This document shows, in pieces, positions 45,737 to 54,203 of a stretch of 64,000 nt of DNA. The stretch is from Cytophagaceae bacterium (GTDB lineage: Bacteria > Bacteroidota > Bacteroidia > Cytophagales > Flexibacteraceae): the NCBI GenBank assembly GCA_027490155.1, contig JAIXYP010000013.1, positions 25,270 to 89,269 of the forward strand, written 5' to 3'. The position numbers were made by a program, and so were the translations under genes. Every line of letters starts with the position of its first letter. Positions within the stretch are counted from its first letter, which is position 1. The notes under the pieces were generated by a model. That model did no database searches, had not been told where the DNA came from, and saw nothing but the letters and a program-made list of their open reading frames with translations.

Positions 45737-46045
45737 AAGGATTGAGGGGCAGTAGGAAAGTTCGTGAGGGTAAAAGCGTTTGAGCTACAAACCTGCCAAT
45801 GTTTGGCTGATTGTGCAAATCAGGGTGGGATAATCATTTGTCTTTGTCCCAAAAAATCACCCTACGAAAACCAAAGCAAGTACCAACCAAGGGCTAGTGC
45901 AGGATCTAAACCTTAACAAACTACCATAAGTATAGGGGCGCAAAAGCCCCCAATATAAAGCCAACAGGCACTAATAAATTAGCCACTGGCACCCTGTAAC
46001 GAAGGGAACCAAGTGGCTATGAAATTGGTATCAAAACAGGATTAA
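45737..46045. other. 309-bp intergenic region between galK and adk
   Basis: Holds the adk terminator candidate (45980-46019) and a small GC hairpin (45935-45939 with 45946-45950). No ORF or clear galK promoter was seen. Confidence 0.4.
45980..46019 (-). terminator. adk terminator candidate
   Basis: TAGCCACT (45980-45987) pairs with AGTGGCTA (46012-46019), with the AATTTATT run after it on the minus strand, 27 bp past the adk stop. Confidence 0.5.
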
Positions 46046-46624
46046 CTAACGCCCAAAGCCATCTATCACACGGCAGATATGCTGGAAGATATCATCCACT
46101 TCGCCTTCACCATAAATGCCTGTGTACTTGTGCTGGGCTTTGTAATAGTCAGCAACAGGTTTGGTTTTAGAGTTGTACTCATCCACCCGTTTGGCTATCA
46201 GTATCTCATTAACATCGTCAGGACGACCACTGGTCAAACCCCGATTAAGGAGACGTGCCACCAATACGTCATGCGCGACCTCTAGGGCAATCATCCCTTT
46301 GACGGAGGTACTGTGGTCAGCGAGCAAAGCATCTAGTGCTGTTGCTTGTGGTACAGTCCGCGGGAAACCATCAAAAATAAAACCTTTAGCACCCGGGTTG
46401 GCCGTCAGTTCTGAGGCAATCATACCAATCACAACTTCGTCCGGGACCAAGATGCCAGCATCCATCAGCTCTTTGGCCTTTTGGCCTAGCTGTGTACCTT
46501 GTGCTATTTGTGACCGTAGCAGGTCGCCAGTTGATAGATGGATATATCCATATTGCTCAATCAGCTTTTGGCTTTGGGTGCCTTTTCCTGCCCCGGGGGG
46601 GCCAAACAGGACGATGTTCTGCAT
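46046..46624 (-). CDS. adk: Adenylate kinase, short LID form
   Basis: The ATG at 46624 starts directly at MQNIVLFGPPGAGKGTQ, giving 192 residues. P-loop GPPGAGKGT (8-16), HLSTGDLLR, FIFDGFPRT and the AMP/LID Arg residues (NRGLTSGRPDD) are present. The LID is the short, zinc-free type. It converts ATP plus AMP to 2 ADP. hpt lies upstream on the same strand. Confidence 0.95.
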   Translation of the reverse strand: MQNIVLFGPPGAGKGTQSQKLIEQYGYIHLSTGDLLRSQIAQGTQLGQKAKELMDAGILVPDEVVIGMIASELTANPGAKGFIFDGFPRTVPQATALDALLADHSTSVKGMIALEVAHDVLVARLLNRGLTSGRPDDVNEILIAKRVDEYNSKTKPVADYYKAQHKYTGIYGEGEVDDIFQHICRVIDGFGR

Positions 46625-46728
46625 TTGCAAACAAATTTGGGTGATGGGGCTACATGGCACTTGGCCTGTGCTGGGGCAACTTTCTGAAAAACACCACTGG
46701 CCTGAACCGAGAGATGTTTAGGAAAACA

Positions 46729-46764
46729 CAAAGATAATATTGGGGAGGCATTGTTGACCCCAAA
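46729..46764 (-). promoter_or_regulatory. adk promoter candidate TTTG-N24-TATCTTTG
   Basis: Plus-strand CAAAGATA (46729-46736) gives a perfect -7 box on the minus strand. The TTTG at 46761-46764 is 24 bp away, a little long. Confidence 0.35.
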
Positions 46765-46826
46765 ATGATGGCCAATAGCGCTAAAATTGACGGTGAACTA
46801 ATGTCTAGGTCCGCCCAATCTGCCAT

Positions 46827-47411
46827 TTAGTTCTCCTCGTGGTCGATCTCTTGTCCGTTATCCAGAGCCAAATCGGAGGTCACGAGCTGATAAAGGGCTG
46901 GTAGGTTGCGTCCGATGCCATCAAAGTCCAGACCATATCCGACCACAAACTTGGGTGGAATTTCCATCCCAACGTACTTGACATCTAGTGGCTTCTTTAA
47001 GGATTCAGGCTTAAGGAGCAGTGAACAAATCTCGATAGAGGCGGGATAATACTCTTTGAAATTCTTGAGCAACTCGGTCATCGTGAGGCCTGTGTCCACA
47101 ATATCCTCCACGATAATGATGTGGCGACCGGTTATGTCTTTCTCCAGACCCAATATCTCTTCGACGGTGCCTTTGCTGCTAGTGGCTTCGTAGCTTGCTA
47201 CCTTAACAAAGGTGATCTCAGACTGGATCGTGATGGCCCGCATAAGGTCAGCAGCGAATACAAAGGCACCGTTCAGCACTGCAATCAGTATTGGATTGAG
47301 ACCCTCATAGTCTGTGCTGATGCGTTTACCAAGATCAGATGTGATCTGGCTGAGCTCAGCAGGGCTGAGGTAAACCTCGAACTCCTTATCGAAAAGCTTA
47401 ATATTGTCCAT
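46827..47411 (-). CDS. hpt: Hypoxanthine phosphoribosyltransferase
   Basis: From the ATG at 47411 the product has 194 residues. The type I PRTase fold shows ILIAVLNGAFVFAADLMR, the flexible loop SYEATSSKGTV and the PRPP motif IVEDIVDTGLTM (100-111). It salvages hypoxanthine (and perhaps guanine) to the monophosphate. A small acidic tail ends the protein. Confidence 0.92.
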   Translation of the reverse strand: MDNIKLFDKEFEVYLSPAELSQITSDLGKRISTDYEGLNPILIAVLNGAFVFAADLMRAITIQSEITFVKVASYEATSSKGTVEEILGLEKDITGRHIIIVEDIVDTGLTMTELLKNFKEYYPASIEICSLLLKPESLKKPLDVKYVGMEIPPKFVVGYGLDFDGIGRNLPALYQLVTSDLALDNGQEIDHEEN

Positions 47412-47486
47412 GGGGTGTGCCTGAGGGATCATACGTGAGAGGTCAGAAAGGCAAAAACGAAACGGTATTAAAATCTGACCTAATTG

Positions 47487-48401
47487 TTAGGCAGTCGTGA
47501 GATCGGCCAGTTGTTTGGCCAAATATGCGATACCGTCGTTGAAACTATGGGGTTGGTAACCTAAAGTAATCCTGGCCTTATCAATCACGAAGCCTGTCTT
47601 AGGTGGCCTGACGGCAGCTTGGGTGAAGGTGGTGCTATCAGCCTCAGTGATTAGGCTTTTGTCTAGGCCGAAATAGTCAGCGGTGGCGATGGCCATCTCG
47701 TACGGCGTAAGCATATCTGGGCCTGAGATGTTAAAGATACCTTTAGCACGTTGCTCGGCAATTAATAAACAACCGATAGCAAGGTCTTCGGCTAGGGTTG
47801 GCGTTCTCCATTGGTCGGTAACTACCTTGATTGTTTTGCCTTGTTCGAGGCTGGACTTGACCCAAAGGATGATGTTGCTTCGGCTCATGTTCTGGGCGAT
47901 GCCATAAACCAAAACAGTCCGAGCTATGGCCCATGGACAGCTAGCTCTTAGGACAGCTTCCTCACCCTTAAGTTTACTATGGCCATAGTAACTTAGTGGA
48001 TTGGGGACGGCATCCTCAAAATAGGGACCATCTGCACCATCAAAAATAAAGTCAGTACTTAGGTGCAACAAGAATATCTGGTGCGCAGAACAAACCCGAA
48101 CTAGGTGCTCCACAGCTGTGACGTTAAGTGCATCACAACCGGAATGGTTGGTTTCGCATTCATCGACATTAGTCATGCCTGCGGTATTGATGACGACATC
48201 TGGCCTGAAACCACCGATTACCGACTCGACCTCATCCCCGTTAGTTACATCCAGTGATTGGTAGGAAAAGTCAGCCCCTTGAACAACAAGGCGATTATCG
48301 CCTCGTGCAGTTGCAAGCAGCTCATGGTCAGCACGGCGGGCGATGAGCTCGACGAGTTTCTGGCCCAGTAGACCATTGGAGCCTGTAACTAATATCTTCA
48401 C
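47487..48401 (-). CDS. RmlD-like SDR reductase (dTDP-4-dehydrorhamnose reductase family)
   Basis: The product has 304 residues from a GTG start, the only sensible one. Rossmann motif GSNGLLGQ (7-14), VINTAGMTNVDECE, LSTDFIFDG and the catalytic YYGHSK are present. RmlD family members reduce dTDP-4-dehydro-rhamnose, but the rmlA/B/C genes are not adjacent, so it could be another SDR of this family (MAT2B-like or sugar-modifying). Confidence 0.8.
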   Translation of the reverse strand: MKILVTGSNGLLGQKLVELIARRADHELLATARGDNRLVVQGADFSYQSLDVTNGDEVESVIGGFRPDVVINTAGMTNVDECETNHSGCDALNVTAVEHLVRVCSAHQIFLLHLSTDFIFDGADGPYFEDAVPNPLSYYGHSKLKGEEAVLRASCPWAIARTVLVYGIAQNMSRSNIILWVKSSLEQGKTIKVVTDQWRTPTLAEDLAIGCLLIAEQRAKGIFNISGPDMLTPYEMAIATADYFGLDKSLITEADSTTFTQAAVRPPKTGFVIDKARITLGYQPHSFNDGIAYLAKQLADLTTA

Positions 48402-48448
48402 GACTTTTCAGGGATAGAATAGGATGGGTACTAACAATAAATTTTATC

Positions 48449-48488
48449 AAAAAAGGCCAACAGAGTGGACGTTGGCTCGCTGTTGGCC
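48449..48488 (-). terminator. Terminator of the cyclophilin gene
   Basis: A 9-bp stem GGCCAACAG (48455-48463) with CTGTTGGCC (48480-48488), followed on the minus strand by TTTTTT. It ends 14 bp after the stop. Confidence 0.8.
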
Positions 48489-48502
48489 CTTTGTTTTAAT
48501 GC

Positions 48503-49213
48503 CTAGTTGTACTTGATCTTGAACTCGTCCTCGATGCGGGACCGACGCATCGTTTTGACTTCAACGGTCATCACGATGTTGGTCAATGGACGGTCGTTGG
48601 GGCCTTTTGGCTGGGTAGCGATCTGCTGAACTACCTCAATACCTTTGATGACCTTGCCAAAAACGGTATAGTTACGGTTAAGGAAATGCGCACCGTTCGG
48701 GTTGTCCACGATGTAAAACTGGCAACCACTGCTTGCTTTGGTCGGGTTAACTTGGTCGCCCATGCGTGCAGCGGCTACAGCCCCCATAACGTGGGTCAAA
48801 GAGTCGTCAAACTCGGCAGGGATAGTATAACCAACATTGCCAGCACCATCGTTGCTAGGGTCGGCATCTTTGCTGTTGACGTCGCCACCCTGGATCATGA
48901 AACCCTGGATTATGCGGTGGAAGGTGGTACCAGTATAGGTTCCGTCCTTTACTAACTTAAGGAAGTTAGCCTTGTGAACTGGGGTTCTGTCGCTAAGCAA
49001 CAGGACGATGTCGCCTAATGTGGTTTTGATGGTGACTACATCATCTTCCTTAAACTCCTTGGCCTCCTGACCTGCAGCGACATGCTGTGGCAGTGGTTTC
49101 TTGATGAAAAATTGGGCTTCGGCGTCTGTTGGCGTTGCGGACATGGCGAGTGTAAGAAGGGCAGCAGATGCCCAAAGTTTGAAATGACGGATTGGAGTGG
49201 CGGTTGATAACAT
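48503..49213 (-). CDS. Exported cyclophilin-type peptidyl-prolyl isomerase
   Basis: From the ATG at 49213 the product has 236 residues with a signal peptide ending TDAEAQ. The cyclophilin domain (about 60-225) contains FHRIIQGFMIQGGD, the core of the family, and GAVAAARMGDQVNPTKASSG with SGCQFYIV. It would assist protein folding in the periplasm. A stop-adjacent strong terminator marks the end of its transcript. Confidence 0.9.
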   Translation of the reverse strand: MLSTATPIRHFKLWASAALLTLAMSATPTDAEAQFFIKKPLPQHVAAGQEAKEFKEDDVVTIKTTLGDIVLLLSDRTPVHKANFLKLVKDGTYTGTTFHRIIQGFMIQGGDVNSKDADPSNDGAGNVGYTIPAEFDDSLTHVMGAVAAARMGDQVNPTKASSGCQFYIVDNPNGAHFLNRNYTVFGKVIKGIEVVQQIATQPKGPNDRPLTNIVMTVEVKTMRRSRIEDEFKIKYN

Positions 49214-49354
49214 CGTTGGCAGAAAGCTGGTGTTATGGTGGATGGTGCTGATCAACTAACAAGAAGGGGACCAAAATAGAAATGGCCCGTTTGTTGGGTC
49301 AAAATAACAACCAAAAATACGATTGGCTGTCAGGACATTTGATTTTTTATCGGC

Positions 49355-50293
49355 TTAGGTCCTTGCCAAGGTCTGCCTTATGGTCTGGAGAATAACCCCA
49401 CCACCGAGACTTAGAACGCTTTCAGCCACTTTGGTGCCAATCTCATTTGCCAGATCAGTGGTCAGACCTGAATGCTGATAGACTTGGTCCAGATAATCCT
49501 GTCCGTCTAGGCTAATGATGCCTGCATGGAACCGAAGAGCATCCTCCTGCAGGGTCGCATGGGCAAAAACTGGAATGCTGCAGCCCCCATCTAGTCGAGC
49601 TAAATAGGCCCTTTCGGTAAGGAGGCAAAGCTCCGTATCGGAGTGGTTGCAGGTCGCCCTAACCAACTGTTTGTGTGCAGGGCTTAGGCTTGCCGCACAT
49701 TGGACGGCAATCGAACCTTGGCCAGTGGGTGGAACAAACTGATCAATGGGGAACTGGTGGACTACATAGTCATCAAACCCCATGCGGTGCACACCAGCAT
49801 ATGCCAATATCATGGCTTGAAAGTGGCCATCCTTTAGTTTTTGGAGCCTTGTCTGAAGATTGCCGCGGGCCTCGACGGGGGTGATATTAGGATAATATTT
49901 AGCCAACAAAGCCCGGCGGCGGGTACTGCTGCTACCCACGATCAGCCCAGGATTGTTGAAATCTAATTGCTTATCTAGGCTAAGGACAACATCAAAAGCT
50001 AGTTCGCGCTCCGTGAAGGCAATTAGCTCTAGTCCTAAAGGCATGGTGCTTTGGAGGTCCTTGGCACTATGGATGGCAAGGTCAATTTTGTCAGCTAGCA
50101 GGTCCTGCTCTAGCTCCTCCGTAAAGACACCTTTGCTACCAATTTTGGCGATGGTGGTTTCTAGTTGTTTATCTCCTTTAGTTTCGTACGCTACCAAGGA
50201 TGATGTACAGCCTTGAGACTGCAACAAATCAGCAATATGATGGGCCTGCCAAAGTGCCAATTGGCTGCTGCGTGTGCCGATTCGGAAGTGCAT
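49355..50293 (-). CDS. hemC: Hydroxymethylbilane synthase
   Basis: The product has 312 residues. RIGTRSSQLALWQA (4-17), the catalytic Asp in HSAKDL (D79), EARGNLQTRL and the cofactor Cys C238 in RLDGGCSIP are all present. It joins four porphobilinogens to hydroxymethylbilane in haem synthesis. No other hem gene is adjacent. The exonuclease gene is 79 bp upstream on the same strand. Confidence 0.95.
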   Translation of the reverse strand: MHFRIGTRSSQLALWQAHHIADLLQSQGCTSSLVAYETKGDKQLETTIAKIGSKGVFTEELEQDLLADKIDLAIHSAKDLQSTMPLGLELIAFTERELAFDVVLSLDKQLDFNNPGLIVGSSSTRRRALLAKYYPNITPVEARGNLQTRLQKLKDGHFQAMILAYAGVHRMGFDDYVVHQFPIDQFVPPTGQGSIAVQCAASLSPAHKQLVRATCNHSDTELCLLTERAYLARLDGGCSIPVFAHATLQEDALRFHAGIISLDGQDYLDQVYQHSGLTTDLANEIGTKVAESVLSLGGGVILQTIRQTLART

Positions 50294-50372
50294 TGGGGGC
50301 GTTAGGCGTCGAAGTGAGGTATTTTGTTTTTTTAATCTGAGTGGTCAGATAGCCTAGTTGTTTTTGCTGGAC

Positions 50373-51191
50373 CTATCGCTTCATCCCAAGTTTGATCTCG
50401 GTCAGTTTGCGTTTGGTGTCTTGGGTGAAGTCGCCATTCATCATCCAGTCATAATAGCTGGGCTCCTTGCGCAAGACATCCTCCAGAGGGCGGTCCTTGT
50501 GTTTGCCAAAGGTGATGACGACCTCGCCTTTGCTGTTATAGGCTAACCTACCTGCCAAATCAACAATCTTATTGAAGGTCAGGTCATGTAAGGCTTTGAC
50601 GTCATTGACAATAGGGGTCGTGACGTTCTTCTGGTTGTCGGTAATCGAAACGCCATCATAGCGCTCAACTTGTTTCATAAGGACATGGTAGGTCGCGAGG
50701 GCATCGACATCGGCAGCGTGGGCACCTTTGTCGCCTAACTCGCTAATATCTCCACCTGTGTAGAACTTGTAGGCTGCGGTCAGAGTTCTGGGCTCCATCA
50801 TGTGGAAAATGCGCTGAGCATCGAGCAGGTGCCTATTGCTTATGTCAAACTCAACATCTGCGCGCAAAAACTCTTCGACCAGCAACGGAATATCAAACTT
50901 GAGGATATTGAAACCAGCTAGGTCACAACCTTGGAGCAACTGCTCAAGTGACCGCGCAATCTGCTTAAAGTTGGGCATATCCGCTACCATTTCGTCGGTG
51001 ATGCCATGTACTGCGGTGGACTCGGCTGGGATCGGGATGGTCGGGTTGACGTATCGCTGCTTCTTCTCAAGCGTGCCGTCTGGTTTGGCGATCACGATGC
51101 CAATCTCGACAATGCGGTCGTGGGCGATGCTGGTCCCGGTGGTCTCGAGATCGAAAAAGGCAAGCGGCTTTTTGAGCTTCAGAAAGTGCAT
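50373..51191 (-). CDS. DnaQ-like 3'-5' exonuclease
   Basis: From the ATG at 51191 the product has 272 residues. The DEDDh exonuclease fold starts with FFDLETTGTSIAHDRIVEIG (Exo I Asp/Glu) and has the Exo III HAADVDAL. A C-terminal 60-residue module (FGKHKDRPLEDVLRKEP, then YYDWMMNGDF) is typical of Bacteroidota members. It acts in proofreading or nucleic acid turnover, and the specific role (epsilon-like versus stand-alone) is open. Confidence 0.85.
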   Translation of the reverse strand: MHFLKLKKPLAFFDLETTGTSIAHDRIVEIGIVIAKPDGTLEKKQRYVNPTIPIPAESTAVHGITDEMVADMPNFKQIARSLEQLLQGCDLAGFNILKFDIPLLVEEFLRADVEFDISNRHLLDAQRIFHMMEPRTLTAAYKFYTGGDISELGDKGAHAADVDALATYHVLMKQVERYDGVSITDNQKNVTTPIVNDVKALHDLTFNKIVDLAGRLAYNSKGEVVITFGKHKDRPLEDVLRKEPSYYDWMMNGDFTQDTKRKLTEIKLGMKR

Positions 51192-51752
51192 GTAGGCAGT
51201 AGGATATCTGACTTGGGTCAGTATGGCGCCCCGGATTCGGAATTGAGTTGGGACTGACAAGAGCTTTCGCGCAAGACCAACTCGAATATCCTATCGTAGC
51301 ACCTCTGACCAAGAAGTGTTGTTGACCACAAAGTAAACCAAAAAGCCATGGTCCACCACCCTACTTAGTTCGGTTGCCGAATAAGTATTTGCGTCAATCT
51401 GGCTCAAGGTGGATTTCCCAAAGGGCAGCCAAAATGGCTAAAGCCTCCAAAATAACCACTGGTGGTACCTTCATATTAGGTCTTGGTCATTAATAAGGCC
51501 CCTTAGCACTTTGTTATAAAGTGGCCTCTATGTTGCTATTTGAGATGTCTATGGCAGTAAAATGGGATATAAATGGTAATTTTGGCTTGATAATTGCGTA
51601 CTAACGTGCGTTTTGTATCGTTAAGGTAATAGCCGCTTGGAGGTCTGCCCTATCAGATACTTGGTTTTACAGGTCTAAAAACGACGGGCCCACCTACCTG
51701 CACCCACTGCAAAGTAATGGTACTGGCCGTCTAGCTTTGATATACTACATTT
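51192..51752. other. 561-bp intergenic region before trxB
   Basis: No ORF of convincing type and no tRNA. A TAATTTTG box (51577-51584) and a GC-richer, foldable stretch (about 51627-51706, with AGGT and ACCT plus GCCC and GGGC pairings) could be a small RNA. A TAGCTTTG box (51732-51739) lies close to the trxB start. Confidence 0.4.
51732..51739 (+). promoter_or_regulatory. TAGCTTTG -7 box before trxB
   Basis: A full TAnnTTTG match 13 bp before the trxB ATG. No good -33 TTG is present at the usual spacing. Confidence 0.3.
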
Positions 51753-52772
51753 ATGAGTGCTCTACACCACGACACTAGTCTTGCCGTCCCAGGTCACAAT
51801 CCGGACAGCACCCATTTTCATTGTTTGATTATCGGCTCGGGTCCGGCGGGGTACACTGCCGCAATCTATGCTGCTCGAGCAGGGCTCAATCCTGTGATGT
51901 ACACCGGGATGCAACCTGGCGGTCAGCTCATGATCACGAACGATGTCGAGAACTTCCCCGGCTACCCTAATGGCATCAACGGGCCCGCAATGATGGCAGA
52001 CCTCCAGGCACAGGCCGAACGCTTTGGCACCGATGTTAGGAATGGTATGGTAACCAAGGTTGATTTTTCGGGCTGGCCACACAAAGTATGGGTGGACGAA
52101 AAGAAACAATTCACGGCAGATGCCATCATTATTTCGACCGGGGCCAGTGCCAAATGGCTGGGTCTACCGTCCGAGCAACGCCTGAACGGACTCGGAGTAT
52201 CTGCCTGTGCCGTTTGTGATGGATTTTTTTACCGCAGCCAGAAGGTAATAGTCGTTGGTGGTGGCGACACCGCTGCCGAAGAAGCCAGCTACCTAGCCAA
52301 CATCTGCGAACATGTGACCGTTTTGGTACGAGGCGACAAAATGCGTGCAAGCCTCTTTATGCAGAAACGCCTCAAAAACTTACCAAACGTAACCATCCTC
52401 TGGAACACCGAGACCGTTGAGGTTCTTGGTGATGAAGGCGTAACAGGTGTGCGTGTTCGGAATCGAATCACAAGTGAAGAAACCGACCTAGAGGCCACAG
52501 GCTTCTTCGTTGCAATCGGCCACAAACCTAATACCGAAGTTTTTGCTGACTACATCCCGTTAAACGAGGCTGGCTACATCGAAACCATCAAGGGTAGCAC
52601 CTATACAAACGTCCCTGGCGTGTTTGCCTGTGGCGATGCGCAAGATATGGTTTATCGGCAAGCTGTAACAGCAGCTGGTACTGGCTGCATGGCAGCCCTC
52701 GATGCAGAACGCTGGCTGACCGTCAAACTTACCGAAGTGGCCGAGCTAGCAGAGGCTGAAGCAACCGCCTAA
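51753..52772 (+). CDS. trxB: Thioredoxin reductase
   Basis: The product has 339 residues. FAD-binding GSGPAGYTAAIYAARAG (28-44), the redox pair C152 and C155 in CAVCDGFFY, NADPH site GGGDTAAEEASYLA and the C-terminal FACGDAQD are all present. It recycles thioredoxin using NADPH. The N-terminal 20 residues form a short extra extension. The M23 peptidase gene follows 137 bp on. Confidence 0.93.
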   Translation: MSALHHDTSLAVPGHNPDSTHFHCLIIGSGPAGYTAAIYAARAGLNPVMYTGMQPGGQLMITNDVENFPGYPNGINGPAMMADLQAQAERFGTDVRNGMVTKVDFSGWPHKVWVDEKKQFTADAIIISTGASAKWLGLPSEQRLNGLGVSACAVCDGFFYRSQKVIVVGGGDTAAEEASYLANICEHVTVLVRGDKMRASLFMQKRLKNLPNVTILWNTETVEVLGDEGVTGVRVRNRITSEETDLEATGFFVAIGHKPNTEVFADYIPLNEAGYIETIKGSTYTNVPGVFACGDAQDMVYRQAVTAAGTGCMAALDAERWLTVKLTEVAELAEAEATA

Positions 52773-52909
52773 CCTCATTATCCCCCACATCTTGCCAATA
52801 TTCACTTACCATGGTACGTGTCTATTGGCTTCAAACTTTGGTTTCTGGACTTTTGTAGGCGGATTGCATCAGCCCCGCTCATTTTTTTGTCCCGACCTTG
52901 CAGTACGAA

Positions 52910-54001
52910 ATGCTAAGAAAAAAACCAATCATATTGCTAATCCTGACCCTCCTGACCTTGCTGTTTGGCATTGTGCAGGATGTCGATGCCCAGCGGCGGA
53001 AACGGAAAAAAAGCAATCGAAAAAGTAGTAAGCAAGAGTTTAAACGCATAAAAGCTCCTAAAATAAGGGGATCCAAGGGGCAAGCTCGTTATCTCAAGAA
53101 CCCAGCCTACAAGGAAAAAATAGAGTTGGCCAACCAACCCGTATCACCTGAGCGGTTTAAACCACAACGTGGATCATTTAATCCCTATAAGGATCTTTCG
53201 ATCGTTAGCGAGGATTCGTTCTCATTGGATGAAGGCGAAACTAGCATTGTTGAGGTGACCGAAGAGGTCAAGATCGACAGTAGCTGGATCAAGATTGCTG
53301 AGTATTACTCGATCTGGAGCTCAAACATCATTGACCCCTACCGCATCGATCGGGATGAGTTAACTGAGCCGTTGCTGATGTTGCTTTATGACACGTTAGA
53401 AGGTCGGCTGGCGGCTATGCCACAGCGCAAAACCCAAATCAATAGCCGATTTGGGCCACGAGGTTATCGCTTCCACTCGGGGATTGACCTTGAGCTTGAC
53501 ATGTTCGACAGTATCTATGCTGCCTTTGATGGTGTTGTACGTGTTTCGGCCTATCAAGGAGGTGGATATGGCAATGTGATGGTCCTAAGACACTACAATG
53601 GTCTTGAAACACTATATGGTCACTTGTCCTTGCCGGTTGCTAAAATCGGCCAGTATGTCAAGGCCGGCGAGCTAATCGGCTGGGGAGGTAGCACTGGACG
53701 AAGTAGTGGTCCACATCTGCACTATGAGGTACGCTATCTCGGCAAGACCTTCAACCCCGAAGAGATTTATGACTTCCACGATTGGAAAGTCAGAGGGCCA
53801 GATTTCATCTTGACGCCAGCCATGATGCAGCTTCAGGCAAGCGGAAACACCCGCAAGGTCTATTGGCATAAAGTCCGAGGAGGTGATACCATGTTTAGCA
53901 TTGCCCGTCGGTATGGCATTTCGGTCAATACTTTGGCTAGGCTTAATGGCATGAGCAAAAGTAGCGGGCTTAGGTCTGGTCGCCGATTACGCGTCAAGTA
54001 G
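52910..54001 (+). CDS. M23 peptidase with C-terminal LysM domain
   Basis: From the ATG at 52910 the product has 363 residues. A hydrophobic leader (about 1-27, ending DVDAQ), a basic linker and a domain of unknown type lead to the M23 metallo-endopeptidase (about 175-280) with H189xxxD193 in FHSGIDLE and H269/H271 in GPHLHYE. A LysM domain (about 318-362, HKVRGGDTMFSIARRYGI) binds peptidoglycan. The four zinc-site residues are intact, so it is probably an active cell wall hydrolase. Confidence 0.9.
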   Translation: MLRKKPIILLILTLLTLLFGIVQDVDAQRRKRKKSNRKSSKQEFKRIKAPKIRGSKGQARYLKNPAYKEKIELANQPVSPERFKPQRGSFNPYKDLSIVSEDSFSLDEGETSIVEVTEEVKIDSSWIKIAEYYSIWSSNIIDPYRIDRDELTEPLLMLLYDTLEGRLAAMPQRKTQINSRFGPRGYRFHSGIDLELDMFDSIYAAFDGVVRVSAYQGGGYGNVMVLRHYNGLETLYGHLSLPVAKIGQYVKAGELIGWGGSTGRSSGPHLHYEVRYLGKTFNPEEIYDFHDWKVRGPDFILTPAMMQLQASGNTRKVYWHKVRGGDTMFSIARRYGISVNTLARLNGMSKSSGLRSGRRLRVK

Positions 54002-54033
54002 AAATCACGATACCAGTGTCCTTTATCAATGGA

Positions 54034-54073
54034 CCTCTGACTGCCAAAACAATATTGGCTGCCAGAGGCCTTA
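54034..54073 (+). terminator. Terminator candidate after the M23/LysM gene
   Basis: CCTCTG (54034-54039) pairs with CAGAGG (54063-54068), with an inner GCC/GGC pairing. T-run is weak. Confidence 0.4.
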
Positions 54074-54203
54074 TTCATTGTTGATTATTGGGGATCCGTG
54101 TCGCAATTGACCAAGTTGGCCCTAACTTGCGACTTGGCATTTTGACAGGCATCTCGGCATGATTTTTCGCCTGTTTGCTGTCTGAAAGCTGCCCAATACC
54201 ACT

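Noticed and set aside
46161..46721. 186-codon plus-strand frame opposite adk
   Set aside because: Shadow of adk, which has an intact P-loop and full length.
51192..51752. tRNA, tmRNA or SRP RNA in the spacer
   Set aside because: No T-loop, GGAA-type SRP loop or tag frame could be found by eye.
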